Origin: Streptomyces radicis
GTDB lineage: Bacteria > Actinomycetota > Actinomycetes > Streptomycetales > Streptomycetaceae
DNA: 64,000 nt
NCBI RefSeq assembly: GCF_003626575.1
Contig: NZ_RBDY01000029.1
Location: 19,959-83,958, forward strand
Direction: 5' to 3'
The position numbers and the translations under genes were made by a program. A model generated the notes under the pieces. The model made no database searches, had not been told where the DNA came from, and saw only the letters and a program-made list of their open reading frames with translations. The first letter of the stretch is position 1. The number at the start of each line of letters is the position of its first letter. Below are positions 8,843 through 16,846 of this stretch, one piece after another.

Positions 8843-9232
8843 CCGATATCCGCCGACGCGTGCTCCGTCCGCGTGGTCGACGGCGACCGTGTGGACCTCG
8901 TGCGGTCCCGGATGCCGTTGGAGGACGAACTCGTCGACACCGCCGAGGTGTTCGGGCTGATGGCCGACCCAGGGCGGCTGCGGCTCCTGATCGCGCTGCG
9001 CGAGGGCGAGCTGTGCGTGTGCGACCTGGCGGCCGTGAGCGGGCTCAGCGAGTCCGCCACGTCCCACGCGCTGCGCCTGCTGCGCGCCCACCGCGTGGTG
9101 GCGGCGCGCCGCTCGGGCCGCATGGCCTACTACCGGCTCGACGACGCCCACGTCCGGATGCTCCTCGACCTGGCCGTCGCCCACACCGAGCACACCGAAG
9201 CCATCCACCCCGAGCGCACGGGAGACCGCTGA
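8822..9232 (+). CDS. ArsR/SmtB-family metal sensor (CadC-like)
   Basis: A 136-residue winged-helix repressor. The CadC-type thiolate site is visible: N-terminal Cys14 and the ELCVCDL motif (Cys65, Cys67). The alpha-5 site is also complete, with Asp108, His110, His121 and His124 in the SmtB spacing of +2, +11, +3. Keeping Cys14 is why the ATG at 8822 is chosen over the later Met at ~8912. Proteins with both sites sense Zn(II), Cd(II) or Pb(II). The CDF exporter gene starts 1 nt after the stop codon, so sensor and exporter form an operon. An inverted repeat over the start codon suggests autoregulation. The metal is most likely zinc or cadmium. Confidence 0.88.
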   Translation: MKRHSDEPISADACSVRVVDGDRVDLVRSRMPLEDELVDTAEVFGLMADPGRLRLLIALREGELCVCDLAAVSGLSESATSHALRLLRAHRVVAARRSGRMAYYRLDDAHVRMLLDLAVAHTEHTEAIHPERTGDR

Positions 9233-9233
9233 C

Positions 9234-10139
9234 ATGGGTCATGGACACGATCACGGCCTGAGCTCCGCGACCGGCAGGCACCGCTGGCGCCTCACGGTGT
9301 CGTTCTTCCTCGTCGGCTCCTACTTCCTGGTGGAGCTGGCCTTCGCGCTGATCTCCGGCTCGCTGGCCCTGCTCTCGGACGCGGGCCACATGGCCGCCGA
9401 CGTCGTCACCCTGGGCGCCGCGCTGGTCGCCACCCGCATCGCCACGCGCCCCGACGCCACGGGCCGCCGCACCTACGGCTCGTACCGCGCCGAGGTGTTC
9501 GCCTCGGCGCTCGCGGTGCTGATGATGTTCGTCGTCTCCGCCTACATCGTCATCGCGGCCATCGGGCGCGTGGGCACGGAGGCGGAGGTGGAGACCGGGC
9601 CCATGCTGGTGGTGGGCGCGATCGGCCTCGCGGTGAACGTCGTGGCGCTGCTGCTGCTGCGCGCGGGCGCCGCCGAGAGCCTCAACGTCAGGGGCGCCTA
9701 CCTCGAGGTCGTCGCCGACACCGCGGGATCCGTCGGGGTCATCGTCGCCGGAGCGCTCGTCGCGGCCACCGGGTCGCCGCTGTGGGACACCGTGATCGCG
9801 CTGGCCATCGGCGCGTTCGTGGTGGTGCGCGCGGTGATGCTGGGCCGCCAGGTGCTCGCCGTGCTCGGGCAGCACGCCCCCGAGGGGATGAGCGCGGAGG
9901 CCGTGGCCGACGACCTGGCCGCGATCGATGGCGTGGCCGACGTGCACGACCTGCACCTGTGGACGTTGACCTCGGGCATGCCCGTCGCCACGGCGCACCT
10001 CGTCGCGACCGAACGCGCCGACCCGCACGCCGTCCTCGACGACGCGCGCGACATCCTGCGGCAGCGGCACGGGGTCGCCCACGCCACGCTCCAGGTCGAG
10101 CCCGCGAACCACAGGGGCTGCGACGAGCTGGACTGGTGA
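9234..10139 (+). CDS. Cation diffusion facilitator metal exporter (CzcD/ZitB-like)
   Basis: A 301-residue inner-membrane antiporter. The N-terminus is histidine-rich (MGHGHDHG), followed by six hydrophobic segments and a cytoplasmic C-terminal domain with the HDLHLWTL motif. Transport-site residues are His52 and Asp56 in TM2 (SDAGHMAAD). In TM5 the usual His-x3-Asp is Glu158-x3-Asp162 (EVVAD), so one histidine is replaced by glutamate. The gene follows the metal sensor by 1 nt and ends before a strong terminator, making a two-gene efflux operon. Zn2+ or Cd2+ is the expected substrate; the glutamate could shift selectivity. Confidence 0.9.
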   Translation: MGHGHDHGLSSATGRHRWRLTVSFFLVGSYFLVELAFALISGSLALLSDAGHMAADVVTLGAALVATRIATRPDATGRRTYGSYRAEVFASALAVLMMFVVSAYIVIAAIGRVGTEAEVETGPMLVVGAIGLAVNVVALLLLRAGAAESLNVRGAYLEVVADTAGSVGVIVAGALVAATGSPLWDTVIALAIGAFVVVRAVMLGRQVLAVLGQHAPEGMSAEAVADDLAAIDGVADVHDLHLWTLTSGMPVATAHLVATERADPHAVLDDARDILRQRHGVAHATLQVEPANHRGCDELDW

Positions 10140-10177
10140 CCTCGGGGGCGCACGCCCCATTCACTTGAGAAGTCGTC

Positions 10178-10215
10178 GGGAAGGGCGGGTGAGTTCCCGC
10201 CCTTCCCCCTTTCGT
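10178..10215 (+). terminator. Rho-independent terminator of the metal-efflux operon
   Basis: A perfect 12-bp stem (GGGAAGGGCGGG at 10178-10189 with CCCGCCCTTCCC at 10196-10207), a 6-nt loop TGAGTT and a downstream CCCTTTCGTTTTC tract. It lies 38 nt after the exporter stop codon. Confidence 0.85.
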
Positions 10216-10283
10216 TTTCGCCCGAAGAAAGTCTCGTTCCGGATATCGTCAGCCTCTCCGCGCGATGCCACCATGGAGCCGTC

Positions 10284-11060
10284 ATGGAAGCGGGCCGAGT
10301 GTTGCGAGGCGCGCGAGCGGCCGTCTTTTCGGCGCTCTGCGTGCTGCTCGCCGCTTCGGGTCACATGGCGATGTCGGGCGACGATCTGCCGGGGTGGGCG
10401 CTGGCGGCGGCGTTTGTCGCGGTCTGGGCCGGGGCGGTGGCCCTCGCCGGGCGGGAGCGGGGCGCGGTCGCGGTGACGGCGGCGACGTTGATCACCCAGG
10501 CGTTCCTGCACGGCCTGTTCTCGGTGCACGGCGGCGCCCCCGCCGCCCCCGCGCCCGACCCGATGGCGGGCTCGGCGGTGCACCGGATGGCGGGGCACGT
10601 GCTGTGCGAGCCCTCGACGGCCGACCCCCTGTCGTTCGGCGAGGCGCTGCGCGTGGTGACGGACGCGGGCCTGGCCTCGCACGTCGGGCACGTGCCCGGC
10701 GGCCCGCCCACGTGGGGCGGGACGGCCGCCGCGGCGCCGCACGCCATGCCGGGCGGATCGGTCGGCATGGCGGCCCTCCATGTGCTGGCCGGGCTGCTGA
10801 GCGCCGTCTGGCTCAGACACGGCGAACGCGCCGTCTTCCGGCTGCTGCGCTGGGCCGCGCTGCGGGTGCTCGTGCCGCTGCTGCGCGTGGCGTTCCCCCG
10901 CTGCCCCGCCCCTGCCCCGCGGGCGGCCGTGGGACGGGAGCGGCGCGGCGGGACGCCGAGGCAGCCGCTGCTCGCCCGGCGCGTCGGCTCGCGGGCGCCC
11001 CCGTCGCCTTTCGCTGTCCTCGTGACAGCGCGGTGCCACGGCCGGGTCGCGCCCGCCTGA
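10284..11060 (+). CDS. Integral membrane protein with His/Met-bearing segments, partner of SigC-like sigma factor
   Basis: A 258-residue protein of no family I can name firmly. Hydrophobic segments are visible at ~12-28, ~36-56, ~60-75 and ~155-205. Potential soft-metal ligands cluster in HMAMSG, FLHGLFSVHG, HRMAGHVLC and HAMPGGSVGMAALH. The C-terminal ~70 residues are Arg/Pro-rich and probably cytoplasmic. It ends 107 nt before a sigma-factor gene in the same direction. Candidate roles are copper or zinc handling or an unusual membrane anti-sigma factor; both are inferences from context and composition. Confidence 0.6.
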   Translation: MEAGRVLRGARAAVFSALCVLLAASGHMAMSGDDLPGWALAAAFVAVWAGAVALAGRERGAVAVTAATLITQAFLHGLFSVHGGAPAAPAPDPMAGSAVHRMAGHVLCEPSTADPLSFGEALRVVTDAGLASHVGHVPGGPPTWGGTAAAAPHAMPGGSVGMAALHVLAGLLSAVWLRHGERAVFRLLRWAALRVLVPLLRVAFPRCPAPAPRAAVGRERRGGTPRQPLLARRVGSRAPPSPFAVLVTARCHGRVAPA

Positions 11061-11167
11061 ACGAACTCGCTCTCCCCGCCCCCCGGCGGATCCCGGCGGT
11101 CCCGGCCTCCCCGTCATCGCGCCGCTCCCCCGTGCGCGGCGCGGTTTTCGCGAAAGGCGACAGGACC

Positions 11168-11773
11168 GTGACCTCATCACTCGCTGCCGTGTCATGCGGC
11201 GAGCAACCACCCCCGGACGACGCGACGTTGACCGCGTGGGCGCTGGCCGCGAGCGGCGGCGACCGACGGGCCGAGGAGTCGTTCGTCCGCGCGGTGCGCG
11301 GCGACCTCCAGCGCTATCTGACCCGGCTGAGCGGCGACGCGCAGGCCGCCGAGGACCTGGCGCAGGAGACGCTGCTGCGCGCGCTGCGCAGCCTCCCGGC
11401 CTTCGAGGGCCGCTCTTCGGCGCGCACCTGGCTGCTGGTCATCGCCCGCAGGGCGCTGATCGACAGCATCCGCTACGAGCGTTCACGCCCCCGGCTGGCC
11501 GAGACGGCCGACTGGATGTCCGCGGTGGAGAGCACGCGCCACGGGCACGTACCGGGGTTCGAGGAGTGGATCGCGCTCAACGAGTTGCTCGCGCGGCTGC
11601 CTCCCGACCGGGCGCTGGCGTTCTGGCGGACCCAGGTCCTCGGCATGCCGTACGCGGAGGCGGCCGAGGCGAGCGGCTGCCCCATCGGGACCGTGCGCTC
11701 CCGGGTGGCCAGGGCGAGACAGACGCTGATCTCCCTGCTGGCGACGGCCGAGAGCGAGGCGGGCGGCCCCTGA
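11168..11773 (+). CDS. ECF sigma factor, SigC-like
   Basis: A 201-residue sigma-70 family protein starting at GTG with an AGG-containing leader. Region 2 includes LSGDAQAAEDLAQETLLRALRSLPAF and RSSARTWLLVIARRALIDSIRYERSRPR; region 4 includes LPPDRALAFWRTQVLGMPYAEAAEASGCPIGTVRSRVARAR. From memory, the SSARTWLL-IARR block and the GCPIGTVRSRVARAR block resemble Mycobacterium tuberculosis SigC, a factor linked to copper acquisition. The neighbouring His/Met-containing membrane protein and metal-efflux operon agree with a metal-related role. No classical zinc-binding anti-sigma gene is adjacent. The stop is followed directly by a terminator hairpin. Confidence 0.85.
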   Translation: MTSSLAAVSCGEQPPPDDATLTAWALAASGGDRRAEESFVRAVRGDLQRYLTRLSGDAQAAEDLAQETLLRALRSLPAFEGRSSARTWLLVIARRALIDSIRYERSRPRLAETADWMSAVESTRHGHVPGFEEWIALNELLARLPPDRALAFWRTQVLGMPYAEAAEASGCPIGTVRSRVARARQTLISLLATAESEAGGP

Positions 11774-11775
11774 AC

Positions 11776-11804
11776 GCCCGCCGCGGCGAAAGGGGGCGGC
11801 GGGC
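11776..11804 (+). terminator. Terminator-like hairpin after the sigma factor gene
   Basis: GCCCGCCGC (11776-11784) pairs perfectly with GCGGCGGGC (11796-11804) across an 11-nt loop, 2 nt after the stop codon. A pyrimidine tract CCCTCCCCTTTCCC follows. Confidence 0.6.
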
Positions 11805-11827
11805 GGCCCTCCCCTTTCCCGGTCGCC

Positions 11828-11977
11828 GGAAAACGCAATGTGGTTCCCGCCGGGAGCCACATATGTGCCATGCAATTCCGGTGTTTTGCGGAATGGCGCC
11901 CGGGGCACGATGGAGATCGCCTCCGGCTCCTTCGCGCCCGGCGGAAACGCCCCCTTCATTCGCCCAGGAAAACGCAA
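11828..11977. repeat. Leader region with 11-bp direct repeat and hairpin before the methyltransferase gene
   Basis: GGAAAACGCAA occurs at 11828-11838 and again at 11967-11977. Between them TGTGGTTCCC (11839-11848) and GGGAGCCACA (11852-11861) form a 10-bp stem with one G-T pair, followed by ATATGTG. No open frame with convincing codon use fills this region. It may hold the promoter and control elements of the three-gene biosynthetic-like cluster downstream. Confidence 0.4.
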
Positions 11978-12020
11978 CGGATCCGAGTAAGGGACGACTC
12001 GATTCGAGGTGGTCACCGCA

Positions 12021-12767
12021 ATGCGATGGTATGAGGACGAGAGCCTCTGGTCCGACTTCTCGTCGACGATGTTCCCGGCCCGTCGCCGGGATGAGGTGGC
12101 GCGGCTGGTCGACGCGTCGCCGCTGCTGGCGTTCGGCGCCGGTGCCCGCGTTCTCGACCTGGGCTGCGGCCCCGGCGTCCTCGCCGTCCCGCTGGCCCGC
12201 CGCGGCGACGCCGTGACGGGTGTGGACCTCAGCGCCGCGATGCTCGAGGGCGCGCGGAAGGCGCTCGCCGACGCGGGGGCCGAGGCGGAGCTGGTCAGGG
12301 CGGACATGCTGGAGTTCGTCAGGCCCGAGGCGTTCGACGTGGTGCTCAACGTCTTCACGTCGTTCGGGTACTTCGACGACCACGGGGACAACGTGCGCGT
12401 GCTGCGCAACGCCCATGACTCGCTCGTCCCCGGCGGGCGGCTGCTCATCGACGTCATGGGCAAGGAGGTGCTCGCGGGCTGGATCGGCCGCCCGCAGGTC
12501 GTCGATCTCGACGACGGCTATGTCATCCAGCGCGACACCGTCCTCGACAGCTGGCGGCGGCTGCGCACCGACTGGACCCTGGTGCGCGGCGGGACCGCGC
12601 GCGAGGCGTCGATCCACTGCTGGCTGTACAGCGCGGCCGAGCTGTGCGCCCTGTTCGAGGAGGCGGGGTTCACCGCCGTCGAGTGCTTCGGCGGCTTCGA
12701 CGCCTCCCCCTACGGCCAGACCTCCCGGCGGCTCATCGTCAGGGGCACCCGCCCGCACCCCGGCTGA
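12021..12767 (+). CDS. Class I SAM-dependent methyltransferase
   Basis: A 248-residue cytoplasmic enzyme. The ATG is preferred over an in-frame GTG four codons upstream because GAGGTGG lies 8 nt before it. Motif I is VLDLGCGPGVLAVPLA with the acidic ribose-binding residue in VTGVDLS; post-motif LVPGGRLLIDVMG follows. The C-terminal half resembles small-molecule methyltransferases of the Methyltransf_25/11 type rather than rRNA or protein enzymes. It begins a same-strand group with a PLP enzyme and an ATP-grasp ligase, so it may methylate a small amino-acid-derived product. Acceptor unknown. Confidence 0.82.
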   Translation: MRWYEDESLWSDFSSTMFPARRRDEVARLVDASPLLAFGAGARVLDLGCGPGVLAVPLARRGDAVTGVDLSAAMLEGARKALADAGAEAELVRADMLEFVRPEAFDVVLNVFTSFGYFDDHGDNVRVLRNAHDSLVPGGRLLIDVMGKEVLAGWIGRPQVVDLDDGYVIQRDTVLDSWRRLRTDWTLVRGGTAREASIHCWLYSAAELCALFEEAGFTAVECFGGFDASPYGQTSRRLIVRGTRPHPG

Positions 12768-12827
12768 CGCCGCCCACCCCGTTCCGCTCGTTCCGCTCGC
12801 TTCGCGCCCCCACCGAAGGAACCCGCC

Positions 12828-13877
12828 GTGACGCCACCCCCGCCCGCCGCCCCGGGCCCGCCGCCCGTGCACGAGCACATCACGGACGCCATCAAGGCGC
12901 CCGACCTGGTGCGCCTCGGGCCAAGCAGCGTGCTGGCCCGCTTCGAGACGCTCAAGGTCTACGCCGCGCTCGGCGCCGTGCGCGCCCTGCTCGACCGGGG
13001 CACGATCCGCCCGGGGCAGACGTTGGTCGACAGCTCGAGCGGCATCTACGCGCTGGCCCTCGCCATGGCCTGCCACCGCTACGGCCTGCGCTGCCACATC
13101 GTCGCCTCGACCACCGTGGACGCCACGATGCGCGTGCAGTTGGAGGTGCTCGGCGCCACCGTGGACCAGATGCCGCCGTCCCAGGACCTCCGCCTCGACC
13201 AGGAGCGGCGCGTGCGGCGCGTGCGCGAACTCGTCGGCGAGCGGCCCGACATGCACTGGATGCGGCAGTACCACGACGCCGTCCACTACGCGGGCTACGA
13301 GGAGTTCGCCGACCTGGTAGCGGCCGCGCTGCCCGTGCGCGAGCTGACCGTGATCGGCGCGGTCGGCACCGGGTCGTCAACGGGCGGCCTGGTGCTGCCA
13401 CTTCGGCGACGTGGCGTCGAGGTGCGGCTCGTGGGGATCCAGCCGTTCGGCAGCGTGACGTTCGGCAGCGAACGCTTCAGCGACCCCGAGGCGATCATCG
13501 CGGGCATCGGCAGCTCGATACCGTTCGGCAACGTCCGCCACCGGCTCTACGACGCCCTGCACTGGATCGACTTCAGGCACGCGATGGCCGGGGCCGTGGG
13601 CCTGCTGCGCGACCACGCCGTCTTCGCCGGGCTCTCCACGGGCGCGGCGTATCTCGCCAGCCGGTGGGAGACCGCCCGCAACGCCGACCGCACATGCCTC
13701 GTCATCGGCCCCGACACGGGCCACCGTTACACCGAACGCGCCTTCGCCCGCCATCGCGAGGCGCCGGACCCGCGCTCCCTGAAGCCCCACCAGATCACGT
13801 GTCTCGCCGACCTCACGCCCCCCTGGTCGGTGACCGAGTGGGGCCGCAGGGCGTACCCCGAGGAGCCCACCCCATGA
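12828..13877 (+). CDS. PLP-dependent fold-type II enzyme, cysteine synthase/SbnA-like
   Basis: A 349-residue enzyme. The likely PLP lysine is Lys43 in ARFETLKVYAALGAV. VDSSSGIYALALAMACHRYGLRCHIV matches the substrate loop of SbnA-like 2,3-diaminopropionate-pathway enzymes and cysteine synthases, and GTGSSTGG is the PLP phosphate-binding loop. LSTGAAYLAS and VIGPDTGHRY are later family landmarks. The usual GSxKDR context of the lysine is absent, so this is a divergent branch. It overlaps the ATP-grasp gene by ATGA. A beta-replacement or elimination on serine, phosphoserine or acetylserine giving a nonproteinogenic amino acid is the likely reaction. Confidence 0.8.
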   Translation: MTPPPPAAPGPPPVHEHITDAIKAPDLVRLGPSSVLARFETLKVYAALGAVRALLDRGTIRPGQTLVDSSSGIYALALAMACHRYGLRCHIVASTTVDATMRVQLEVLGATVDQMPPSQDLRLDQERRVRRVRELVGERPDMHWMRQYHDAVHYAGYEEFADLVAAALPVRELTVIGAVGTGSSTGGLVLPLRRRGVEVRLVGIQPFGSVTFGSERFSDPEAIIAGIGSSIPFGNVRHRLYDALHWIDFRHAMAGAVGLLRDHAVFAGLSTGAAYLASRWETARNADRTCLVIGPDTGHRYTERAFARHREAPDPRSLKPHQITCLADLTPPWSVTEWGRRAYPEEPTP

Positions 13878-15097
13878 CCGTCGCCGCGCTCGAACTGCTC
13901 TCCTTCGGCCTCGCCCGCATCGTCAGGGCCGCCGATGACGCCGGGCACCGGCTGTGCCTGCTGACCCAGGACCGGGCCGTGTACCGGCACGAGCTCGACC
14001 AACTGCCCGAAGGCGCCCTCGACATCGTGGACATCGACACCCTGGACCCGGCCGCGTGCGCCGCCGCCCTGGGCACGATGCCCGATCTTGGCGGGCTCAT
14101 CAACTCCACCGACACCTTCGGCGTGGCCGGGGCCGACATCGCCGCCGAGCTCGGCCTGCCGGGGCCCGACCCGGCGGCGGTCCGGCTGGTGCGCGACAAG
14201 CTGCGGGTCAGACAAGCGCTGCACGCCAAGGGCCTCAGCCGCCTGGTGGCCCACGCCGTGGCGCCCTCGCCCGCGAGCGCCGCCGAGGTGCTCGCCACGG
14301 TCGGGCTGCCCGCGGTGCTCAAGGACACCTCGGGAACGTCGTCGCGCGGGGTGTGGCTCGTACGGGACGAACGCGCCCTGCGCGCCGCCCTCGACGCCGC
14401 GTCGCGCACCCCGCTCAAGGGGCGGCTGCTGGCCGAGCCGCTGGTGGCTGGCCCGGTCTACAGCGCGGAGACGCTGAGCTGGGAGGGCGGGACGCGGCTG
14501 CTCGGGGTGACGAGCCGCCAGATGTCGCCCGAGCCCGCGGGGCGCGAGGAGGTCGCGTCGTTCCCGGTCGCGCTGCCGGACGCGGAGGCGGCCCGCGTCG
14601 CCGCCTGGGTGGGCGATCTGCTCGCGGCGGTGGGCCACGAGGGCTTCGGACACGTGGAGTTCGTCCTGACCGCCGAAGGGCCCGAGCTTGTCGAGATCAA
14701 CCGCAGGATCGGCGGCGCCATGGTCGGCGAGGCGCTGTGCCGACGGCTCGGCACCAACGTCTACGACGCCCTGATCGACACGGCGCTCGGCCGCCGCCCC
14801 GCGCTGCTCGACGGGGACGCGGCGCCGGGCTCAGGGCCCGGGCCCGCGACCGCGTTCGCCCTCGTCTACCCGGAGCGGCCCGGGCGGTTGACCGGCTGGA
14901 GCGGGCTCGACGCGCTGGCGACCTTCCCCGGCTCGCCCGAGTGGTACCCGACGGCGGCGCCGGGGGACCTGGTGGAGCACCTGACCGACCAGCGGGGCTG
15001 CACCGGGATCGTGCTCGCCGAGGGCGCCACGGCCGAACTCGCCCTGCACCGGGCGCTGAGCGCGGCGGGGAGCGTTCGCCCGCTGCTGGCGGGGTGA
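13874..15097 (+). CDS. ATP-grasp carboxylate-amine ligase
   Basis: A 407-residue ATP-dependent ligase. The ATP-grasp fold is visible: VRLVRDKLRVRQALHAKGL in the preATP region, LPAVLKDTSGTSSRGVWLV as the glycine-rich nucleotide loop with Lys, and GFGHVEFVLTAEGPELVEINRRIGG as the Mg-binding Glu/Asn block. The family joins an acyl phosphate to an amine, as in dipeptide, siderophore and antibiotic assembly. Its start overlaps the PLP enzyme stop, so the two are co-translated. It probably couples the amino acid made by the PLP enzyme to a second acid or amino acid. The substrates cannot be read from sequence. Confidence 0.83.
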   Translation: MTVAALELLSFGLARIVRAADDAGHRLCLLTQDRAVYRHELDQLPEGALDIVDIDTLDPAACAAALGTMPDLGGLINSTDTFGVAGADIAAELGLPGPDPAAVRLVRDKLRVRQALHAKGLSRLVAHAVAPSPASAAEVLATVGLPAVLKDTSGTSSRGVWLVRDERALRAALDAASRTPLKGRLLAEPLVAGPVYSAETLSWEGGTRLLGVTSRQMSPEPAGREEVASFPVALPDAEAARVAAWVGDLLAAVGHEGFGHVEFVLTAEGPELVEINRRIGGAMVGEALCRRLGTNVYDALIDTALGRRPALLDGDAAPGSGPGPATAFALVYPERPGRLTGWSGLDALATFPGSPEWYPTAAPGDLVEHLTDQRGCTGIVLAEGATAELALHRALSAAGSVRPLLAG

Positions 15098-15102
15098 AAC
15101 GG

Positions 15103-15120
15103 CCCGCGGCGCTCCGCGGG
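15103..15120 (+). terminator. Hairpin after the ATP-grasp gene
   Basis: CCCGCGG and CCGCGGG form a 7-bp stem with loop CGCT, 5 nt after the stop codon. There is no T tract, so termination is probable but not certain. Confidence 0.5.
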
Positions 15121-15274
15121 TGTGCGCGTCAGGGCCCGCGCTCCGGCCCGGTCACCGGTGGACATGGGCGTGGACTGCCTCGGCCCGAAGTCGCGGAGGC
15201 CGCGAACCAGGTCCCGGCCACGGACCAGCTGGCGAACGCCGGAATAACGTCCGCCGGACGCCCCACGTCCCTGC

Positions 15275-15496
15275 TCACCGGGGACTCCTCGCGGCGGCCC
15301 TCATGTCCTCGCATGCCTCGCGGAGGTGTCGGGCCTCGGGGAGCGTGCGGTGCTCGGCCCCTTCGACGACCTCGAGGGCGCGCCAGTGGTTCGAGGGGAC
15401 GAGGCGGCGCGCATAGGCCGCGCCCACCTGCCCGCCAGGGCAGGGCCCCTCGGCGGTCAGGCGGACACCGGTCCTGGCGTGGAGGGCGTCCACCAT
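15275..15496 (-). pseudogene. Possible gene remnant with phosphotransferase-like start
   Basis: A 73-codon minus-strand frame begins 27 nt after the solute-binding-protein stop. Its first half (DALHARTGVRLTAEGPCPGG then QVGAAYARR) resembles the start of aminoglycoside-phosphotransferase-like proteins. It then diverges into a charged stretch (EARHLREACEDMRAAA) with no kinase core. It could be a decayed gene, a chance frame or a small real protein. The rest of the 426-bp gap holds the ATP-grasp hairpin and no other convincing gene. Confidence 0.25.
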
Positions 15497-15523
15497 CCGC
15501 GCGGCGCGTGGGCGCCGCCCCCC

Positions 15524-16846
15524 TCAGTCCGTCTCGCCGCACACCGACGGGATCGCTCGGTCCGGGGTGGCCGTGGTGGCGCGGATCGTCTCCAGCTCGT
15601 CGAGGATCGCCGGGAGCGTGCTCTGGTCCGCGAGGAACGTCAGCACCGCCTGGTGGAACGCGTCGCGCAGCGCCGGGGGCATGACGTCGGACGCGTCGAG
15701 GCACAGCGGCTCGGGCGGGTCGGCGAGCGTGGCGGCGAGCGCGTCGTGCACCTCGTCCGCGTCCGGCACGGACGCGTCCGTGTCCGACGCGGCGAACAGC
15801 GGCGGGGGCAGCTTGCCCGACGCCACGGCGTTGCGGTCGGACACGGCCTCGGACCAGACCCGTTGGGTCTCGGGCGCGGCCAGCCACGCCATCAGCTCCT
15901 CGGCCTCGTCGGTCTCGCGGAACATCGCGGCGTAGTCGGCGCCCGCCTGCCAGCCCCGCTGACGCCCCTCCGTGCCGGGGAAGAGCTGCGCGGAGGGCGC
16001 GAACGCCGCTTCGAGGTCGCCGTAGTTGCCGCGCGCGTGCGAGCCCTGGTGGTCGAGCTGGCACACGGGCCCCTTGTGCAGCCCGGCTGAGGCGTTGCCG
16101 TAGTCCCTGGTCAGGGACTGGACGCCGCGGGTGGCGCCGCCCGCGCCGACCAGCTCGCCGAACGTCCGCCACGCCGTCTCCACCGCGTCGCCGTTCCACG
16201 CGGTGCTCGGGTCGTCCTCGCCGCGGGCCCAGCCCTCGTAGACCTCGGGGCCCGCCTGCTGGAGCAGCACGTCCTCGACCCAGTCGGTGCCGGGCCAGCC
16301 CGATGTGGCGTCGGAGCCCATGCCGAGGCACCACGAGCCGCCGTCCTCGAGCAGCCGCGGGAAGTCGGCGGGGCCGTGGGCCTCGGCGTCGTACCAGACC
16401 AGGCTCTTGAGGTCGACCTTGACGGGGAACCAGTAGGCGGCGGTCCTGGTGTCGCGCCCCCTGCGGACCTCGTTGACCCAGGGCGCGCCGTAGACCTCGC
16501 CGAGGGACCCGCCGTCGAGCGCGAAGTCCAGGGCCGTCAGCTCTCCACGTTGGGCGAACTCCGTCAACTCCCCGACGCTCGGCACGATCGCGACATCCGG
16601 GGGAACGCCCGCGTCGACCTCGGAGAGCAGCACCTCGCGCAGCGCGGTGGTGCCCTGGTAGTCCACCTCGATGCCCGTCTCCTCGGTGAACTCGGCCAGC
16701 ACGCGCTCGAAGAGCTCGCCCTCGCCCCTGGTCCACGAGGCGAGCACGGTGACGCCGCGCTCGGCGGGGAAGACCAGGCGGACGGCGAAGCCCGCGAGCA
16801 CGGCCAGGGCCACGAGCACGGCGCCCACCAGCAGTCCGCGCCTCAT
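15524..16846 (-). CDS. Membrane-anchored extracellular solute-binding protein, orphan (no permease), GlnH-position
   Basis: A 440-residue protein starting at the ATG that overlaps the upstream stop (ATGA). Residues ~4-25 are a hydrophobic signal anchor with no lipobox cysteine. The mature part has type 2 binding-protein features: VTVLASWTRGEGELFERVLAEF, ETGIEVDYQGTT, PPDVAIVPSVGELTEFAQRG and a GSDATSGWPGTDWVEDVLL segment typical of sugar-type SBPs. No permease or ATPase is encoded nearby; instead it is the last gene of an operon with a GlnX-like membrane protein and a PknG-like kinase. I infer that it presents a ligand to the membrane protein rather than to a transporter, as GlnH does in mycobacteria. 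Its SBP family differs from GlnH, so the ligand may differ too. Confidence 0.75.
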   Translation of the reverse strand: MRRGLLVGAVLVALAVLAGFAVRLVFPAERGVTVLASWTRGEGELFERVLAEFTEETGIEVDYQGTTALREVLLSEVDAGVPPDVAIVPSVGELTEFAQRGELTALDFALDGGSLGEVYGAPWVNEVRRGRDTRTAAYWFPVKVDLKSLVWYDAEAHGPADFPRLLEDGGSWCLGMGSDATSGWPGTDWVEDVLLQQAGPEVYEGWARGEDDPSTAWNGDAVETAWRTFGELVGAGGATRGVQSLTRDYGNASAGLHKGPVCQLDHQGSHARGNYGDLEAAFAPSAQLFPGTEGRQRGWQAGADYAAMFRETDEAEELMAWLAAPETQRVWSEAVSDRNAVASGKLPPPLFAASDTDASVPDADEVHDALAATLADPPEPLCLDASDVMPPALRDAFHQAVLTFLADQSTLPAILDELETIRATTATPDRAIPSVCGETD

